This document shows, in pieces, positions 8,664 to 17,402 of a stretch of 48,927 nucleotides of DNA (position 1 is the stretch's first letter; every line of letters begins with the position of its first letter). The DNA lies in the NCBI RefSeq assembly GCF_030588185.1, contig NZ_JAOSID010000004.1, positions 1-48,927 on the forward strand, read 5' to 3'. The notes below the pieces were generated by a model. That model did not search any database and had not been told where the DNA came from. It was given only the letters and a program-made list of their open reading frames with translations. Origin of the DNA: Candidatus Phytoplasma melaleucae. GTDB lineage: Bacteria; Bacillota_I; Bacilli_A; Acholeplasmatales; Acholeplasmataceae. Both the position numbers and the translations under genes were made by a program.

Positions 8664-9623
8664 TTATTTTTCGTCAATTTTCATATTAAAATGAAGATCT
8701 AATGCGTTCATTTTTTCTTTTAATTCTTCAAAAGATTTTTTACCTAAACTATTTAATTTCATAATATCTTTTTCTTGTTGGATAACTAATTCTTTAACAG
8801 TATGAATGCCTGATTTCTTTAAACTATTCAACAATCTAACAGATAATTCCAATTGTTCAATTTTAAAATCTAAAGCGTGATTATGACTTTCTATTTTAGG
8901 TTCATAAATAAAGTCTATCTTTTTAGTTTCTTCGCATAAATTCACTAAAACATTTAAATGATCAACTAAAATTTTAGCAGCAAGAGATAAAGCCTTTTTT
9001 GCGGTAATAGCACCATTAGTTTCAATTTCTATAACTAGTTCTTCTTTTTTACCTAATTTTTGTTCTACATGATAAGAAGTTTTTACAACAGGGGTATACA
9101 AAGAATCTATTGCAATCAATCCAAATCGACCTTGATTATAGATTTTATTTTCTTCAGCAGAACAATAACCGATCCCTTTTCTGACTGTAGCTATCATCTT
9201 AAAGTGAGTATTTTTTGATAAATGAGCAATTACATGTTCCTTATTAATAATAGTTACTCCAGGAACACTTTGAAAATCAGCTGCTGTTATAACTTTTGGG
9301 CCTACTACATTAATTTCTAGTTTTTCTTCAAAATCATCTATTGAATTATTAACAGATATAACTACTTTTTTTAAATTTAAAACAATGGACATTATATCTT
9401 CATAGACACCCTGAATAACATTAAATTCATGATCAAATCCTTCAATACGGATATTAACAATAGCAGCTCCAGGCAAAGAAGATAATAAAATTCTTCTAAT
9501 GGAATTGCCTAAAGTATTAGCATGAGAAGATTGTAAACATTGAATAACAAATTTACCATAATGAGAATTAGTGTTTTCCTCTTGAATTATCATAATAGGT
9601 TTTAAAAATTGTAATTTTTTCAT
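8664..9623 (-). CDS. rpoA: DNA-directed RNA polymerase subunit alpha
   Basis: Alpha subunit, whose dimer nucleates RNA polymerase assembly. The N-terminal domain carries NTLGNSIRRILLSSLPGAA, the dimerisation signature. The C-terminal domain keeps the helix-hairpin-helix (SLKKSGIHTVKELV...LNSLGKKSFEELKEKM) that contacts UP elements and activators. I place the start at ATG 9623 (319 aa), with AAAGGAT 7 nt upstream; the longer frame begins at a TTG next to rpsK and has no proper ribosome-binding site. Expected alpha-operon position after rpsK. Confidence 0.95.
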   Translation of the reverse strand: MKKLQFLKPIMIIQEENTNSHYGKFVIQCLQSSHANTLGNSIRRILLSSLPGAAIVNIRIEGFDHEFNVIQGVYEDIMSIVLNLKKVVISVNNSIDDFEEKLEINVVGPKVITAADFQSVPGVTIINKEHVIAHLSKNTHFKMIATVRKGIGYCSAEENKIYNQGRFGLIAIDSLYTPVVKTSYHVEQKLGKKEELVIEIETNGAITAKKALSLAAKILVDHLNVLVNLCEETKKIDFIYEPKIESHNHALDFKIEQLELSVRLLNSLKKSGIHTVKELVIQQEKDIMKLNSLGKKSFEELKEKMNALDLHFNMKIDEK

Positions 9624-9640
9624 AACTATATCCTTTTTTA

Positions 9641-10033
9641 TCAACCACGAGGACGTTTAGGTGGTCTACAACCATTATGAGGGATGGGAGTCACATCTTT
9701 GATAACAGAAATTTTAAAACCTTCATCGTTAAAAGTACGAATAGCAGTTTCACGACCAACACCAGGGCCTTTAACCCAAATTTCCACTTTCTGCATTCCA
9801 TAGTCTTTAGCTAACAAGGCTACTTTTTTAGCGACTTGCTGAGCGGAATAAAAAGTTGATTTGCGGCTACCATCAAAGCCTAATTTACCAGCGCTGCAAC
9901 TAACAATGGAATTGCCATACAAATCAGTAACATTAATAATTGTATTATTAAAAGTACTATGAATATGCACAATTCCAGCAGGAAAATTTTTTTTGATTTT
10001 TTTACGTTTAACTTGTTTAGTCAAAGACTTCAT
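9641..10033 (-). CDS. rpsK: 30S ribosomal protein S11
   Basis: Platform protein of the small subunit. Recognised by HIHSTFNNTIINVTD, SCSAGKLGFDGSRKSTFYSAQ and the C-terminal PIPHNGCRPPKRPRG. The frame also permits a TTG one codon upstream, but ATG 10033 (130 aa) has AAAAGGA 9 nt upstream and is preferred. The gene starts 3 bp after the rpsM stop, so the two are coupled. Confidence 0.97.
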   Translation of the reverse strand: MKSLTKQVKRKKIKKNFPAGIVHIHSTFNNTIINVTDLYGNSIVSCSAGKLGFDGSRKSTFYSAQQVAKKVALLAKDYGMQKVEIWVKGPGVGRETAIRTFNDEGFKISVIKDVTPIPHNGCRPPKRPRG

Positions 10034-10036
10034 CAA

Positions 10037-10447
10037 TTATAATCCTTTTCTTTTTATATTTTTGCCGCTTTTATTTTGTTTCGCGAAATTCAAAACATTT
10101 TTTTGTCGATTGCGACGAGTTGTTTTGGCATTATTTCTTGTGTTTTGGCCTCTAGCTGGTAAACCTAAAATATGTCGTTTTCCTCTGTAAGAATTTATTG
10201 ACATTAAAAGTTTAATGTTCATTAAGGGGGCTTCTCGTCTTAAAAACCCTTTCTCATTTAATATATTAATTTCATTTCTAATAACAGATAATTGTTCTTC
10301 GCTTAAATCTTGAACTTTTATATTTTCGTTGATATTTAATGTTCTTAAAATTTTAAGAGAAGTTTTACGACCAATACCGTAAATATAAGTAAGGGCAATA
10401 AATACACTCTTATTACTAGGAATATCTGTTCCTGCAATTCTCAACAT
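10037..10447 (-). CDS. rpsM: 30S ribosomal protein S13
   Basis: Head protein that contacts P-site t[29 protein letters not shown] matches the N-terminus, and [18 protein letters not shown] the C-terminal tRNA-contacting tail. The Lys-rich C-terminus is slightly longer than usual (136 aa). ATG 10447 has GGAG about 13 nt upstream. It lies between rpmJ and rpsK as in Bacillus. Confidence 0.97.
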   Translation of the reverse strand: MLRIAGTDIPSNKSVFIALTYIYGIGRKTSLKILRTLNINENIKVQDLSEEQLSVIRNEINILNEKGFLRREAPLMNIKLLMSINSYRGKRHILGLPARGQNTRNNAKTTRRNRQKNVLNFAKQNKSGKNIKRKGL

Positions 10448-10473
10448 AATCCAGTAAGACTCCTTTCTAACCC

Positions 10474-10590
10474 CTATCCTTGTCTTTGGTTATTACGACG
10501 ATTTTTTTTATTTATGACATAAATTTTTTTTTTACGTTTAACAATAATGTCGTCAATACTACGTTTTTTTACAGAAGCTCTGACTTTCAT
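10474..10590 (-). CDS. rpmJ: 50S ribosomal protein L36, zinc-free variant
   Basis: A 38-codon gene between infA and rpsM. The translation begins [11 protein letters not shown] and ends RRNNQRQG, matching the conserved ends of L36. The ordinary zinc-ribbon ligands are all missing: the cysteines near positions 11, 14 and 27 read Ser, Asp and Asn, and the histidine near 32 is also gone. Its ATG overlaps the TGA of infA. Position, size and ends make the call safe. The protein should fold in the peptidyl-transferase region without bound zinc. Confidence 0.93.
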   Translation of the reverse strand: MKVRASVKKRSIDDIIVKRKKKIYVINKKNRRNNQRQG

Positions 10591-10823
10591 GTTGTTTCCC
10601 CTTTTCTAGTATTATAACGATAAATAATACGTTTATTGCAATCAACTCGCACTTTGTCTCCTAAGATAATACGAATATTATTAATACGTATTTTGCCTGA
10701 GATACGAGCAATAATATCTTCGTGGTTATTCTTGTCATCTAAAAGTTTTAATTTAAATTTTTCACCAGGCAATATCTCAATGACTCTAGCATCAAAAGTT
10801 AATAATTCAGCTTCATGGGCCAT
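10587..10823 (-). CDS. infA: translation initiation factor IF-1
   Basis: Small OB-fold factor that binds the 30S A site. [39 protein letters not shown] and IIYRYNTR match the family. At 78 aa it is a little longer than the common 72. A perfect GGAGGTGA lies upstream of ATG 10823 but about 13-16 nt away, longer than optimal. The gene follows map by 29 bp and overlaps the rpmJ start by 4 bp. Confidence 0.95.
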   Translation of the reverse strand: MAHEAELLTFDARVIEILPGEKFKLKLLDDKNNHEDIIARISGKIRINNIRIILGDKVRVDCNKRIIYRYNTRKGETT

Positions 10824-10852
10824 AATTCTATTTTTATCACCTCCATATTTTT

Positions 10853-11596
10853 TTATGTTAAAATTTCATATCCATGATCAGTTACTAAAATAGTATGTTC
10901 AAAATGAGCACTTAAACTATTATCTCTTGAAATAGCTGTCCAACCATCAGCCATGATTATAACGTCTTTACTACCTAAAGTAAACATAGGTTCAATACAA
11001 AAAGTCATTCCTGAAATTAATAAATAGTTTTGCTCGACAAAATCAAAATTAAAAATACGAGGAGCCTCATGTAGATGTAATCCTATGCCATGTCCAGAAA
11101 ATACTTCAACTATACCATAGTTATATTTTTTACCAATTGCTGAAATAGCATAAGTAATATCTGATATATAATTACCCGGTTTAACTTTACTTATTCCCGC
11201 ATATAAAGCTTCTTGAGTATGTTGGAGAAGATTTTCTACTTTTTTAGGAATTTGTCCTATAGCATAAGTCCAAGCTGTGTCTACACAATATCCTTTATAT
11301 CTTATACCTAAATCTAGAGTAACAATATCCCCCCATTTTAAAATTTTTTGGCGCGATGGCAATCCATGAACTATAGCTTCATTCACAGATATACAAACAT
11401 TGCCCTTATAACCTTTATAACCTTTAAAAGCAGAAATAACTCCGTGTTTAGCCATTAATTCGCCAGCAATTTGATCTAACTGCCAAGTAGAAACCCCTTC
11501 TTTTAAAAAAACAAATAATTGTTTTTTTATTTTAGATAAAATTTGTCCTGCTGTTTTCATTACAGCGATTTCATCCCATGATTTAATTGATAACAT
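10853..11596 (-). CDS. map: type I methionine aminopeptidase
   Basis: Removes the N-terminal Met from nascent proteins. Dinuclear-metal ligands are seen in DLGIRYKGYCVDTAWT (two Asp), GHGIGLHLHE (His), FCIEPMF (Glu) and HFEHTILV (Glu). The 247-aa length is standard for type Ia without an N-terminal zinc extension. Start ATG 11596 has AGAGG 8 nt upstream. It directly follows secY: the adk gene that often separates them is absent here and lies at 33.5 kb. The secY-map junction is a known phytoplasma typing region. Confidence 0.96.
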   Translation of the reverse strand: MLSIKSWDEIAVMKTAGQILSKIKKQLFVFLKEGVSTWQLDQIAGELMAKHGVISAFKGYKGYKGNVCISVNEAIVHGLPSRQKILKWGDIVTLDLGIRYKGYCVDTAWTYAIGQIPKKVENLLQHTQEALYAGISKVKPGNYISDITYAISAIGKKYNYGIVEVFSGHGIGLHLHEAPRIFNFDFVEQNYLLISGMTFCIEPMFTLGSKDVIIMADGWTAISRDNSLSAHFEHTILVTDHGYEILT

Positions 11597-11642
11597 ATAA
11601 AGCCTCTAATTAACTCTTAAACATATTTATCCAATATAAATA

Positions 11643-12908
11643 TTAAAAGAGTTTGTTATATAACCTCTTAACATTAGTTTTGCCAGAAGAAATGAATTGA
11701 ACAATATCAATAGCTACTCCAACAATAATTAAAAGACTAGTACCGCCTAAATTGAAGGATTGACTAATACGTAATTGTTTTAAAACCATAAAATTAATTA
11801 AATCTGGAAAAGCAGCTAACAAAGTCAAAGATAATGCCCCCATAATAGTAACTTTGAATAATTCTTGTGTAAGTTTATAAACAGTTTGCTCGCCTGGTTT
11901 AACACCTTCTAAATAAGCGTCTTGTTTAGATAAATGGTCTGCAATATCATTTGGATTAATCATTATAAAAACTGAAAACACTGAAAATAATAAAATTAAC
12001 AAGAGATAAACAAAAAAACCTAACCCCAAGTAATTATATTGGGAGTTTTGAAATTTAGTAATCAATTGTCTTAAGGCACTATCTGGTTTAAAAAAAGCAC
12101 CTATAGTAGGGATTACACTTAACAAAGTGTTAGCTAGAATAACCGGTAAAATACCAGAAGTATTAATTTTCAAAGGAATATAATTTTTGATTTTTTTATG
12201 ATCTTGTTGTGTAGCATAGTTAATAGGTATTTTTAAATAAGACGAACATAAAATAATTGTTAAAATTAACAAAATCAAAAACGAAAATATAATCAATAAT
12301 CTTTGTGTTAAACTTAACAAATTATTATTAGAAAATAAATATTTCAAAGTTCTGGATAAATTTTCACTTACACTTATAACTATTAAAAGAGAAATACCAT
12401 TACCTATTCCTTTAGAACTAATTAAATCAGACAACCAAATACAAATAAAAGTACCAACAACTAAAAAAAAGATTACTTGGATAACAAGAGTTTTTTGAAA
12501 ATAAATATCAAAAATGCCTGCACGTAAAATTAAAGATAAACTTTGCCCTATAGCAATTAATAAAGTTAAGCATTTAGTAACTAAGTTGATTTTATATTTC
12601 CCTATTTCGCCGTGTTCGTTCCATTCTTTCATCCAAGGAAATACTTTATGAGCTAACTGCATTACAATAGAAGCCGTAATATAAGGAACAACTCCTAAAG
12701 ATAAAAGATATATAGGCATAGGGTTATTAAATATAGAAAAATCTTGCACAACAAATCTCTTTAATTTAGCTAATTCTAATATCATTGGCGGAATACAAGG
12801 AATATATATATTAATTCCAATTACATAAATCAAAACAATAATTAAGGTAAAAAGAATTTTTTTAATTACATTTTTTTTATCTTTGAAATAATCTACTAAT
12901 AATTTCAT
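11643..12908 (-). CDS. secY: protein translocase subunit SecY
   Basis: Channel subunit of the Sec translocon, through which phytoplasmas export their membrane and effector proteins. The 421 residues contain about ten hydrophobic segments, starting after the basic DYFKDKKNVIKK. Family stretches include LGVVPYITASIVMQL (TM2 signature), GNGISLLIVISV, and PNDIADHLSKQDAYLEGVKPGEQT in the C5 loop region. ATG 12908 has AAGGT 8 nt upstream and lies 6 bp after the rplO stop. Standard spc-operon position. Confidence 0.97.
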   Translation of the reverse strand: MKLLVDYFKDKKNVIKKILFTLIIVLIYVIGINIYIPCIPPMILELAKLKRFVVQDFSIFNNPMPIYLLSLGVVPYITASIVMQLAHKVFPWMKEWNEHGEIGKYKINLVTKCLTLLIAIGQSLSLILRAGIFDIYFQKTLVIQVIFFLVVGTFICIWLSDLISSKGIGNGISLLIVISVSENLSRTLKYLFSNNNLLSLTQRLLIIFSFLILLILTIILCSSYLKIPINYATQQDHKKIKNYIPLKINTSGILPVILANTLLSVIPTIGAFFKPDSALRQLITKFQNSQYNYLGLGFFVYLLLILLFSVFSVFIMINPNDIADHLSKQDAYLEGVKPGEQTVYKLTQELFKVTIMGALSLTLLAAFPDLINFMVLKQLRISQSFNLGGTSLLIIVGVAIDIVQFISSGKTNVKRLYNKLF

Positions 12909-12914
12909 TACAAA

Positions 12915-13358
12915 CTACCTTTTTATTATTTCTATATTTCCTCCAGATTTTTGAATTATATCTTGAGCTTTGCGAGAAAATTTAGAAGCTTGAACAACTA
13001 GTCTCTTATTTAAATGACCTTTACCTAAAATTTTAATCGAATAATTGTTTTTTTTAATAATTTTTTTCTCTAATAATAAATCTCTTGTCACTAAAGTATC
13101 ATTATCAAAAAATTCTAATTTTTCTATATTAATAAGATTATATTGTTTTTTGTTAACATTATAAAAACCTCGCTTAGGAATTCTTTGAAAAAATGATGTT
13201 TGACCGCCTTCAAATCCAATCCTAGTTTTACCACCAGAACGTGCTAATTGTCCTTTATGTCCTCGCCCACAAGTTTTACCATTCCCGCTTCCAGGCCCTC
13301 TTCCTAAACGTTTAATAGTTTTTCTAGCACCTTTAACTGGTTTTAACAAATGTAACAT
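12915..13358 (-). CDS. rplO: 50S ribosomal protein L15
   Basis: The Gly/Arg-rich start LGRGPGSGNGKTCGRGHKGQ, followed by RSGGKTRIGFEGGQTSFFQRIPKRGF, is diagnostic for L15. Length 147 aa. ATG 13358 follows AAAGGA with good spacing, and the rpmD stop lies 1 bp upstream, so the two are coupled. It precedes secY as in most bacteria. Confidence 0.97.
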   Translation of the reverse strand: MLHLLKPVKGARKTIKRLGRGPGSGNGKTCGRGHKGQLARSGGKTRIGFEGGQTSFFQRIPKRGFYNVNKKQYNLINIEKLEFFDNDTLVTRDLLLEKKIIKKNNYSIKILGKGHLNKRLVVQASKFSRKAQDIIQKSGGNIEIIKR

Positions 13359-13359
13359 A

Positions 13360-13554
13360 CTAAATTTTCCTTTCAGAAATTTCTTTCACTATGACCAAAT
13401 GACTAATTTTTTTAACAATTCCTCTAATAGTCGCAATATTTTCTTTAATAACTTTTTGGCGAATTTTTTTTAATCCTAAATGATGGGCGTTTTTAACTTG
13501 ATTAGGAGTTCTACCGATTAAACTTTTACGTAGTTGAATTTCTATTTTGGTCAT
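13360..13554 (-). CDS. rpmD: 50S ribosomal protein L30
   Basis: Short L30 of 64 aa: [33 protein letters not shown] is typical. ATG 13554 has AGAGGTG 8 nt upstream and overlaps the end of rpsE by 4 bp. A longer plus-strand frame across this region is a shadow. Confidence 0.95.
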   Translation of the reverse strand: MTKIEIQLRKSLIGRTPNQVKNAHHLGLKKIRQKVIKENIATIRGIVKKISHLVIVKEISERKI

Positions 13555-14072
13555 TTGGATACACCTCTGATACGTGATTCTAAAGAAATGCCTCTAATTC
13601 TTTCTACATCTTTTATATTTCTTAATTGGGAAAAGCCATCCATTACAGCTCTCAAAACATTAACATGTGTTCTAGCACCTAAAGATTTTGTTAAAATATC
13701 AGTGATTCCAGCTAATTCTAAAACTGATCTTGCTGCTTTTCCTCCAGCAACAATACCTGTTCCTTTTGAAGCAGGTTTTAAAAGAAATTTAGTAGCTCCA
13801 AAATGACCTACAATTTCATGAGGAATTGTTGTCCCTTTTAGTGGTATAGAAACTAAATTTTTTTTTGCTTTTTCTAAAGCTTTTTTTATAGCATCTAGAA
13901 TTTCTCGGGCTTTTCCAGACGCAAAACCTATTTGCCCTTTTTTATCACCAACCACAACTAATGCAGAAAAACGAAAACGACGACCGCCTTTAACTACTTT
14001 AACAATTCTATTTATACTGACTACTTTTTCTTCAAAGAGAGATTTTTTTTTGTTAGTAATTTCTTTCTTCAT
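13551..14072 (-). CDS. rpsE: 30S ribosomal protein S5
   Basis: Ribosome accuracy protein. Hallmarks are [25 protein letters not shown], the Lys-rich helix and [23 protein letters not shown]. Three in-frame starts exist (TTG 14090, ATG 14081, ATG 14072). The AAAGGA that abuts ATG 14081 is 9 nt from ATG 14072, so I use 14072 (173 aa). Placed between rplR and rpmD as usual. Confidence 0.95.
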   Translation of the reverse strand: MKKEITNKKKSLFEEKVVSINRIVKVVKGGRRFRFSALVVVGDKKGQIGFASGKAREILDAIKKALEKAKKNLVSIPLKGTTIPHEIVGHFGATKFLLKPASKGTGIVAGGKAARSVLELAGITDILTKSLGARTHVNVLRAVMDGFSQLRNIKDVERIRGISLESRIRGVSK

Positions 14073-14086
14073 AATTGTCATTCCTT

Positions 14087-14440
14087 TCAAAATACTAAAC
14101 CTTCTTTACGAGCGGAATCAGCTAAAATTTTGACACGTCCATGATATAAACGCCCACCACGATCAAAGACGACATGACAAATACCTTTGTCTAAAGCTTT
14201 TTTAGCAATTCTTTTGCCGACATCTGAAGCTACTGTAGCATTAATCTTATTAGCATTAATTTCCTTACTATGGACGCTACATAGAGTTATACCTTGTTGG
14301 TCATCTATTATTTGGACATAAAAATATTTATTAGAATAAAAAACATTTAAACGTGGTTTTTGGGCATTACCTATAATACTTTTTCTTAAACGTAAGTGAC
14401 GTTTTTTTCGTAACATTTGAGAAGATATTTTTTTAATCAT
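14087..14440 (-). CDS. rplR: 50S ribosomal protein L18
   Basis: 5S rRNA-binding protein. [32 protein letters not shown] and [25 protein letters not shown] match L18. The frame is open further upstream into rplF, but the canonical MIKK start at ATG 14440 (117 aa), preceded by GGA, fits the family length and leaves a 22-bp gap to rplF. Confidence 0.95.
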   Translation of the reverse strand: MIKKISSQMLRKKRHLRLRKSIIGNAQKPRLNVFYSNKYFYVQIIDDQQGITLCSVHSKEINANKINATVASDVGKRIAKKALDKGICHVVFDRGGRLYHGRVKILADSARKEGLVF

Positions 14441-14462
14441 ATTTCCAATAAATCCTTTTATT

Positions 14463-15005
14463 TTATTTTTTAGAACTTTTACCAGCTTTACGATAAATAT
14501 ATTCTCCAACACAACGTATACCTCTACCTTTATAAGGTTCTGGTTTATAAAGAGACACTAATTTTTGGGCAAATTCTCCCACTAATTGTTTTTCAGTACC
14601 TTTAATAGTGATAAATGTTTTATTAGAAACTTCTACTTCTAATTCAGGTAAAATATCAACAACAATTTCATGAGAAAAACCTAATTTAAAAATTAATTGA
14701 GATCCATCAATACGACAATTATAACCTAATCCTACAATTTCTAATTTTTTAACAAAACATTCCTTTAATCCTGTAATCATATTATTTAACAAAGATCTTG
14801 TAGTACCATGTATTTTTTTCATAAAAACCTTATCATTAGGTCGTGTAATAGTGATTGAATTATTTTTCAAAAGAATGTTTAAAAGAGGATTAAATTGATA
14901 TATTAATTCTCCTTTCGGAGATTTCACAGAAACCAAATTTTTATCTTTAATTTCAACTTGAATATTTTCAGGAACTAAAATAACTTTTTTACCTACTCGG
15001 GACAT
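14463..15005 (-). CDS. rplF: 50S ribosomal protein L6
   Basis: MSRVGKKVILVPENIQVEI at the N-terminus and SLYKPEPYKGRGIRCVGEYIYRKAGKS at the C-terminus are diagnostic of L6. Length 180 aa. ATG 15005 has a strong AAGGAG 5 nt upstream and follows the rpsH stop by 16 bp. Confidence 0.97.
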   Translation of the reverse strand: MSRVGKKVILVPENIQVEIKDKNLVSVKSPKGELIYQFNPLLNILLKNNSITITRPNDKVFMKKIHGTTRSLLNNMITGLKECFVKKLEIVGLGYNCRIDGSQLIFKLGFSHEIVVDILPELEVEVSNKTFITIKGTEKQLVGEFAQKLVSLYKPEPYKGRGIRCVGEYIYRKAGKSSKK

Positions 15006-15021
15006 GTATTCTCCTTCATTA

Positions 15022-15402
15022 TTACCAAATTAAAGCTAAAACTTGACCACCTATACGAGATGACAAAGCTTCGTAATTTGTTAAAATTCCTTTAGATGTG
15101 GAAATTAAAGCTACGCCGAACCCGTTGAAAACCTGGGGAATGTTTCTAACAGTAACATACTGGGAAACCCTTCTTAATCCTTTAATAGCACATTCTTTGG
15201 TGATTAAATCATATTTAAGTTGAATAATAATATTTTTTTTATTCGAATCTAAAAGAAAATTTCTAATAAAACCTTCTTTTTTCATAATCTCTAATATTTG
15301 AATTTTTAAGTTTGAAATAGGGACTAAAACTTTTTCATAACGCATAGCATTAGCATTACGAATTCTTGTTAACAAATCAGCAATAGGGTCAGTCATTACC
15401 AT
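15022..15402 (-). CDS. rpsH: 30S ribosomal protein S8
   Basis: MVMTDPIADLLTRIRNANAMRYEKV is the standard S8 start, and the C-terminal VALISTSKGILTNYEAL...GGQVLALIW completes the match. The frame is open 10 codons further upstream into rpsN, but AAGGAAAA lies about 12 nt before the ATG at 15402, giving 126 aa. S8 also binds its own mRNA in other bacteria; no such site was verified here. Confidence 0.95.
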   Translation of the reverse strand: MVMTDPIADLLTRIRNANAMRYEKVLVPISNLKIQILEIMKKEGFIRNFLLDSNKKNIIIQLKYDLITKECAIKGLRRVSQYVTVRNIPQVFNGFGVALISTSKGILTNYEALSSRIGGQVLALIW

Positions 15403-15425
15403 AAATATTATATTTTCCTTTCTTT

Positions 15426-15695
15426 TTACCAACTCATTTTTATGATGCCAGGTATTTCGCCTTTATTAGCCAATAAACGAAAATTAATTCTAGAAATTCC
15501 AAACTTTCTCATATATCCTCTTGCTCTGCCATCAATTTTATCTATATTTTTACAGCGAACAGGAGAAGAATTAACAGGCAAACGAGATACCCCCTGATAA
15601 TCTTTGTTACGTTTTAATTCTAAACGTTTTTCCCTATATTTCCAAAACAATTGTTGTTGTTTGAAATTTTTAATAATTTTAGATTTTTTAGCCAT
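15426..15695 (-). CDS. rpsN: 30S ribosomal protein S14, long zinc-free form
   Basis: An 89-aa S14 of the long class: LPVNSSPVRCKNIDKIDGRARGYMRKFGISRINFRLLANKGEIPGIIKMSW fits the family C-terminus when read in parts. It lacks the paired CxxC motifs of the short zinc-binding S14 that Gram-positives usually carry at this locus, with only one Cys present. ATG 15695 has GGAGT 12 nt upstream. It lies between rplE and rpsH, the normal spc position. Confidence 0.95.
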   Translation of the reverse strand: MAKKSKIIKNFKQQQLFWKYREKRLELKRNKDYQGVSRLPVNSSPVRCKNIDKIDGRARGYMRKFGISRINFRLLANKGEIPGIIKMSW

Positions 15696-15715
15696 AAAAA
15701 TTAAATACTCCTTTT

Positions 15716-16261
15716 TTATATATTTCTTTTGAAAGGCATGCCATAAAATTCTAATAATTTTTTAGCTTCTTCATTGCTCTTAGCAGTAGTAACAATACAA
15801 ATATCCATACCAAAAATTCTCTTAATTTTATCAAAACTAATTTCAGGAAAAATAATTTGTTCCTTTATACCGATATTATAATTACCTCTTCCGTCAAAAG
15901 ATTTAAGAGAAAGACCAGAGAAATCTTTTAATCTTGATAAAACTATATGAATCAATTTATTTAAAAAAAATTCTTTTTTAGTTCTTCTTAAAGTAACTTT
16001 TAAACCAATAGACATGCCTTCTCTTAATTTAAAGTTAGAAATAGATTTTTTAGCTTTAATAACAATAGGCAATTGCCCACTTATTAGAGTTAATTGTTCT
16101 TGGCATTCTTCTAAAATTTTAGTATCAGAAGCAGCTCTACCTACTCCCATATTAATAACTATTTTTTCTATTTTAGGGACTTGCATTATGGTTTTAACAT
16201 TAAAAATTTCTTTTAAAGACGAAAAAGAATTATTTTCAATATCATTATTATTTTTATTCAT
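15716..16261 (-). CDS. rplE: 50S ribosomal protein L5
   Basis: 5S rRNA-binding protein. [22 protein letters not shown], then [24 protein letters not shown] and the C-terminal [18 protein letters not shown] match L5. An Asn-rich N-terminal stretch ([11 protein letters not shown]) is a local addition. ATG 16261 has AAAGGTT 9 nt upstream. Length 181 aa, near the usual 179. Confidence 0.96.
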   Translation of the reverse strand: MNKNNNDIENNSFSSLKEIFNVKTIMQVPKIEKIVINMGVGRAASDTKILEECQEQLTLISGQLPIVIKAKKSISNFKLREGMSIGLKVTLRRTKKEFFLNKLIHIVLSRLKDFSGLSLKSFDGRGNYNIGIKEQIIFPEISFDKIKRIFGMDICIVTTAKSNEEAKKLLEFYGMPFKRNI

Positions 16262-16280
16262 TTCTTTTTAACCTTTTCCT

Positions 16281-16625
16281 TTAATTAGAAATTGCTAAAC
16301 CTGTTTTTTTAGAATAACGTATTTTTCTACCGGATTCAAAACGAATTCCTACACGAATAGGAATCTTTTCTACAGGATCAATCAAAGCAACATTAGAAAT
16401 ATGAATCGGCATTTCTTCTCTAATAATATTCCCTTTTTTATTATTTTCAGAAACAGTTTTATGTTTAGTTGCTATATTAACACCTTCTATTAAAACTTTT
16501 TTTTCTTTAAAAAAAACTTTTACTACTTTTCCGGTTTTAATTATTTTCTTTTTATTATCAGGATGAACTATATAACGATCTTTTCCTGCAATAACAGCTA
16601 CTATATCACCTATTTTAATATACAT
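16281..16625 (-). CDS. rplX: 50S ribosomal protein L24
   Basis: KOW-domain assembly protein of the large subunit. YIKIGDIVAVIAGKDR is the KOW start, and EGVNIATKHKTVSENNKKGNII and IPIRVGIRFESGRKIRYSKKTG follow the family. The longest frame begins with a GTG one codon earlier; ATG 16625 (114 aa) has GAGGTT at good spacing and is preferred. It starts 9 bp after rplN. Confidence 0.96.
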   Translation of the reverse strand: MYIKIGDIVAVIAGKDRYIVHPDNKKKIIKTGKVVKVFFKEKKVLIEGVNIATKHKTVSENNKKGNIIREEMPIHISNVALIDPVEKIPIRVGIRFESGRKIRYSKKTGLAISN

Positions 16626-16634
16626 CACAAAACC

Positions 16635-17015
16635 TCATATTATCAATAATTCTTCAGCCAAGGAAAGAAACTTAGAAAAATTACTATCTTTAAATTTTTG
16701 ATTCTTCACTGCAGGACCTAAAATTCTGGTTCCTCTAGGAGTCATATCATCTTTTATAATGACTACGGCATTATCATCGAATTTAATATAACTACCATCT
16801 TTGCCTTTTGTGCCGTATTTAGTGCGTAAAATCAAAGCTTTAGTCACAACCCCTTTTTTTATTGAACTAGAAGGGATTGCTTTCTTGATAGAAACAATAA
16901 CTACATCTCCAATATGGGCATAACGTTTTCTAGTAGCTCCAGGAATACCAATAACTAAAACCTCTTTAGCGCCGCTATTATCGGCAACTGTTAAACGACT
17001 ATTAATTTGAATCAT
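16635..17015 (-). CDS. rplN: 50S ribosomal protein L14
   Basis: [24 protein letters not shown] and the C-terminal [31 protein letters not shown] are diagnostic. Length 126 aa. Its ATG overlaps the TGA of rpsQ (ATGA), so the two are coupled, and AAGGTG lies 9 nt upstream within rpsQ. Confidence 0.97.
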   Translation of the reverse strand: MIQINSRLTVADNSGAKEVLVIGIPGATRKRYAHIGDVVIVSIKKAIPSSSIKKGVVTKALILRTKYGTKGKDGSYIKFDDNAVVIIKDDMTPRGTRILGPAVKNQKFKDSNFSKFLSLAEELLII

Positions 17016-17275
17016 GACTTAACACCTTCATCAGATAAAAGTATTTTCAATAAACGAAATCTTTTATTTTTAGACAAAGGTCTTGTTTCTGAAAAATAAA
17101 CTAAGTCCCCTATTTTAGCATTTTCATACTCATCGTGAACATAAAATTTACTCACTTTTGTAACTCGTTTTTTATACAAAGGGTCTTTTTGATAATAACG
17201 AACAGCAACAACTATAGTTTTCTGCATTTTATCAGATACAACTTTGCCTGTAAAAAGCTTTCTACAATTACGCAT
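17012..17275 (-). CDS. rpsQ: 30S ribosomal protein S17
   Basis: [22 protein letters not shown] and ARIGD-like [24 protein letters not shown] identify S17. The frame opens with a TTG three codons upstream, but ATG 17275 (87 aa) lies 9 nt after GAGAG. It is separated from rpmC by an unusually long 127-bp spacer that carries two hairpins, whereas the rpmC-rpsQ pair is normally tight. Confidence 0.95.
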   Translation of the reverse strand: MRNCRKLFTGKVVSDKMQKTIVVAVRYYQKDPLYKKRVTKVSKFYVHDEYENAKIGDLVYFSETRPLSKNKRFRLLKILLSDEGVKS

Positions 17276-17320
17276 GCATATCAACTCTCTTTCATTTATT
17301 TATTATATTTGGCAAAAATA

Positions 17321-17388
17321 AAACTGTTTTTTTCAGTTTAAACTTAATGCTATAAACTAAATCAAATTTGTCTGAATAAAGATTCAGA
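17321..17388 (-). promoter_or_regulatory. spacer with two hairpins between rpmC and rpsQ
   Basis: Within the 127-bp spacer (17276-17402) the mRNA first forms a 7-bp perfect stem TCTGAAT/ATTCAGA with a 4-nt loop (17371-17388), then a 6-bp stem AAACTG/CAGTTT (17321-17339) followed by TATTTTT. The second looks like a weak intrinsic terminator or attenuator inside the S10 operon. A TATAAT lies between it and rpsQ (minus strand, near 17309) without a good -35 box. It may adjust the expression of distal genes. Confidence 0.4.
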
Positions 17389-17402
17389 AATAATTATTTA
17401 TA

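Noticed and set aside
13534-13806. Plus-strand frame of 90 codons over rpmD and rpsE
   Set aside because: Antisense shadow of conserved ribosomal protein genes.
4485-17015. Use of TGA as a tryptophan codon (mycoplasma code)
   Set aside because: tmk, infA and rpsQ end at TGA codons that overlap the next start, and conserved Trp residues are encoded by TGG, so the standard bacterial code applies.
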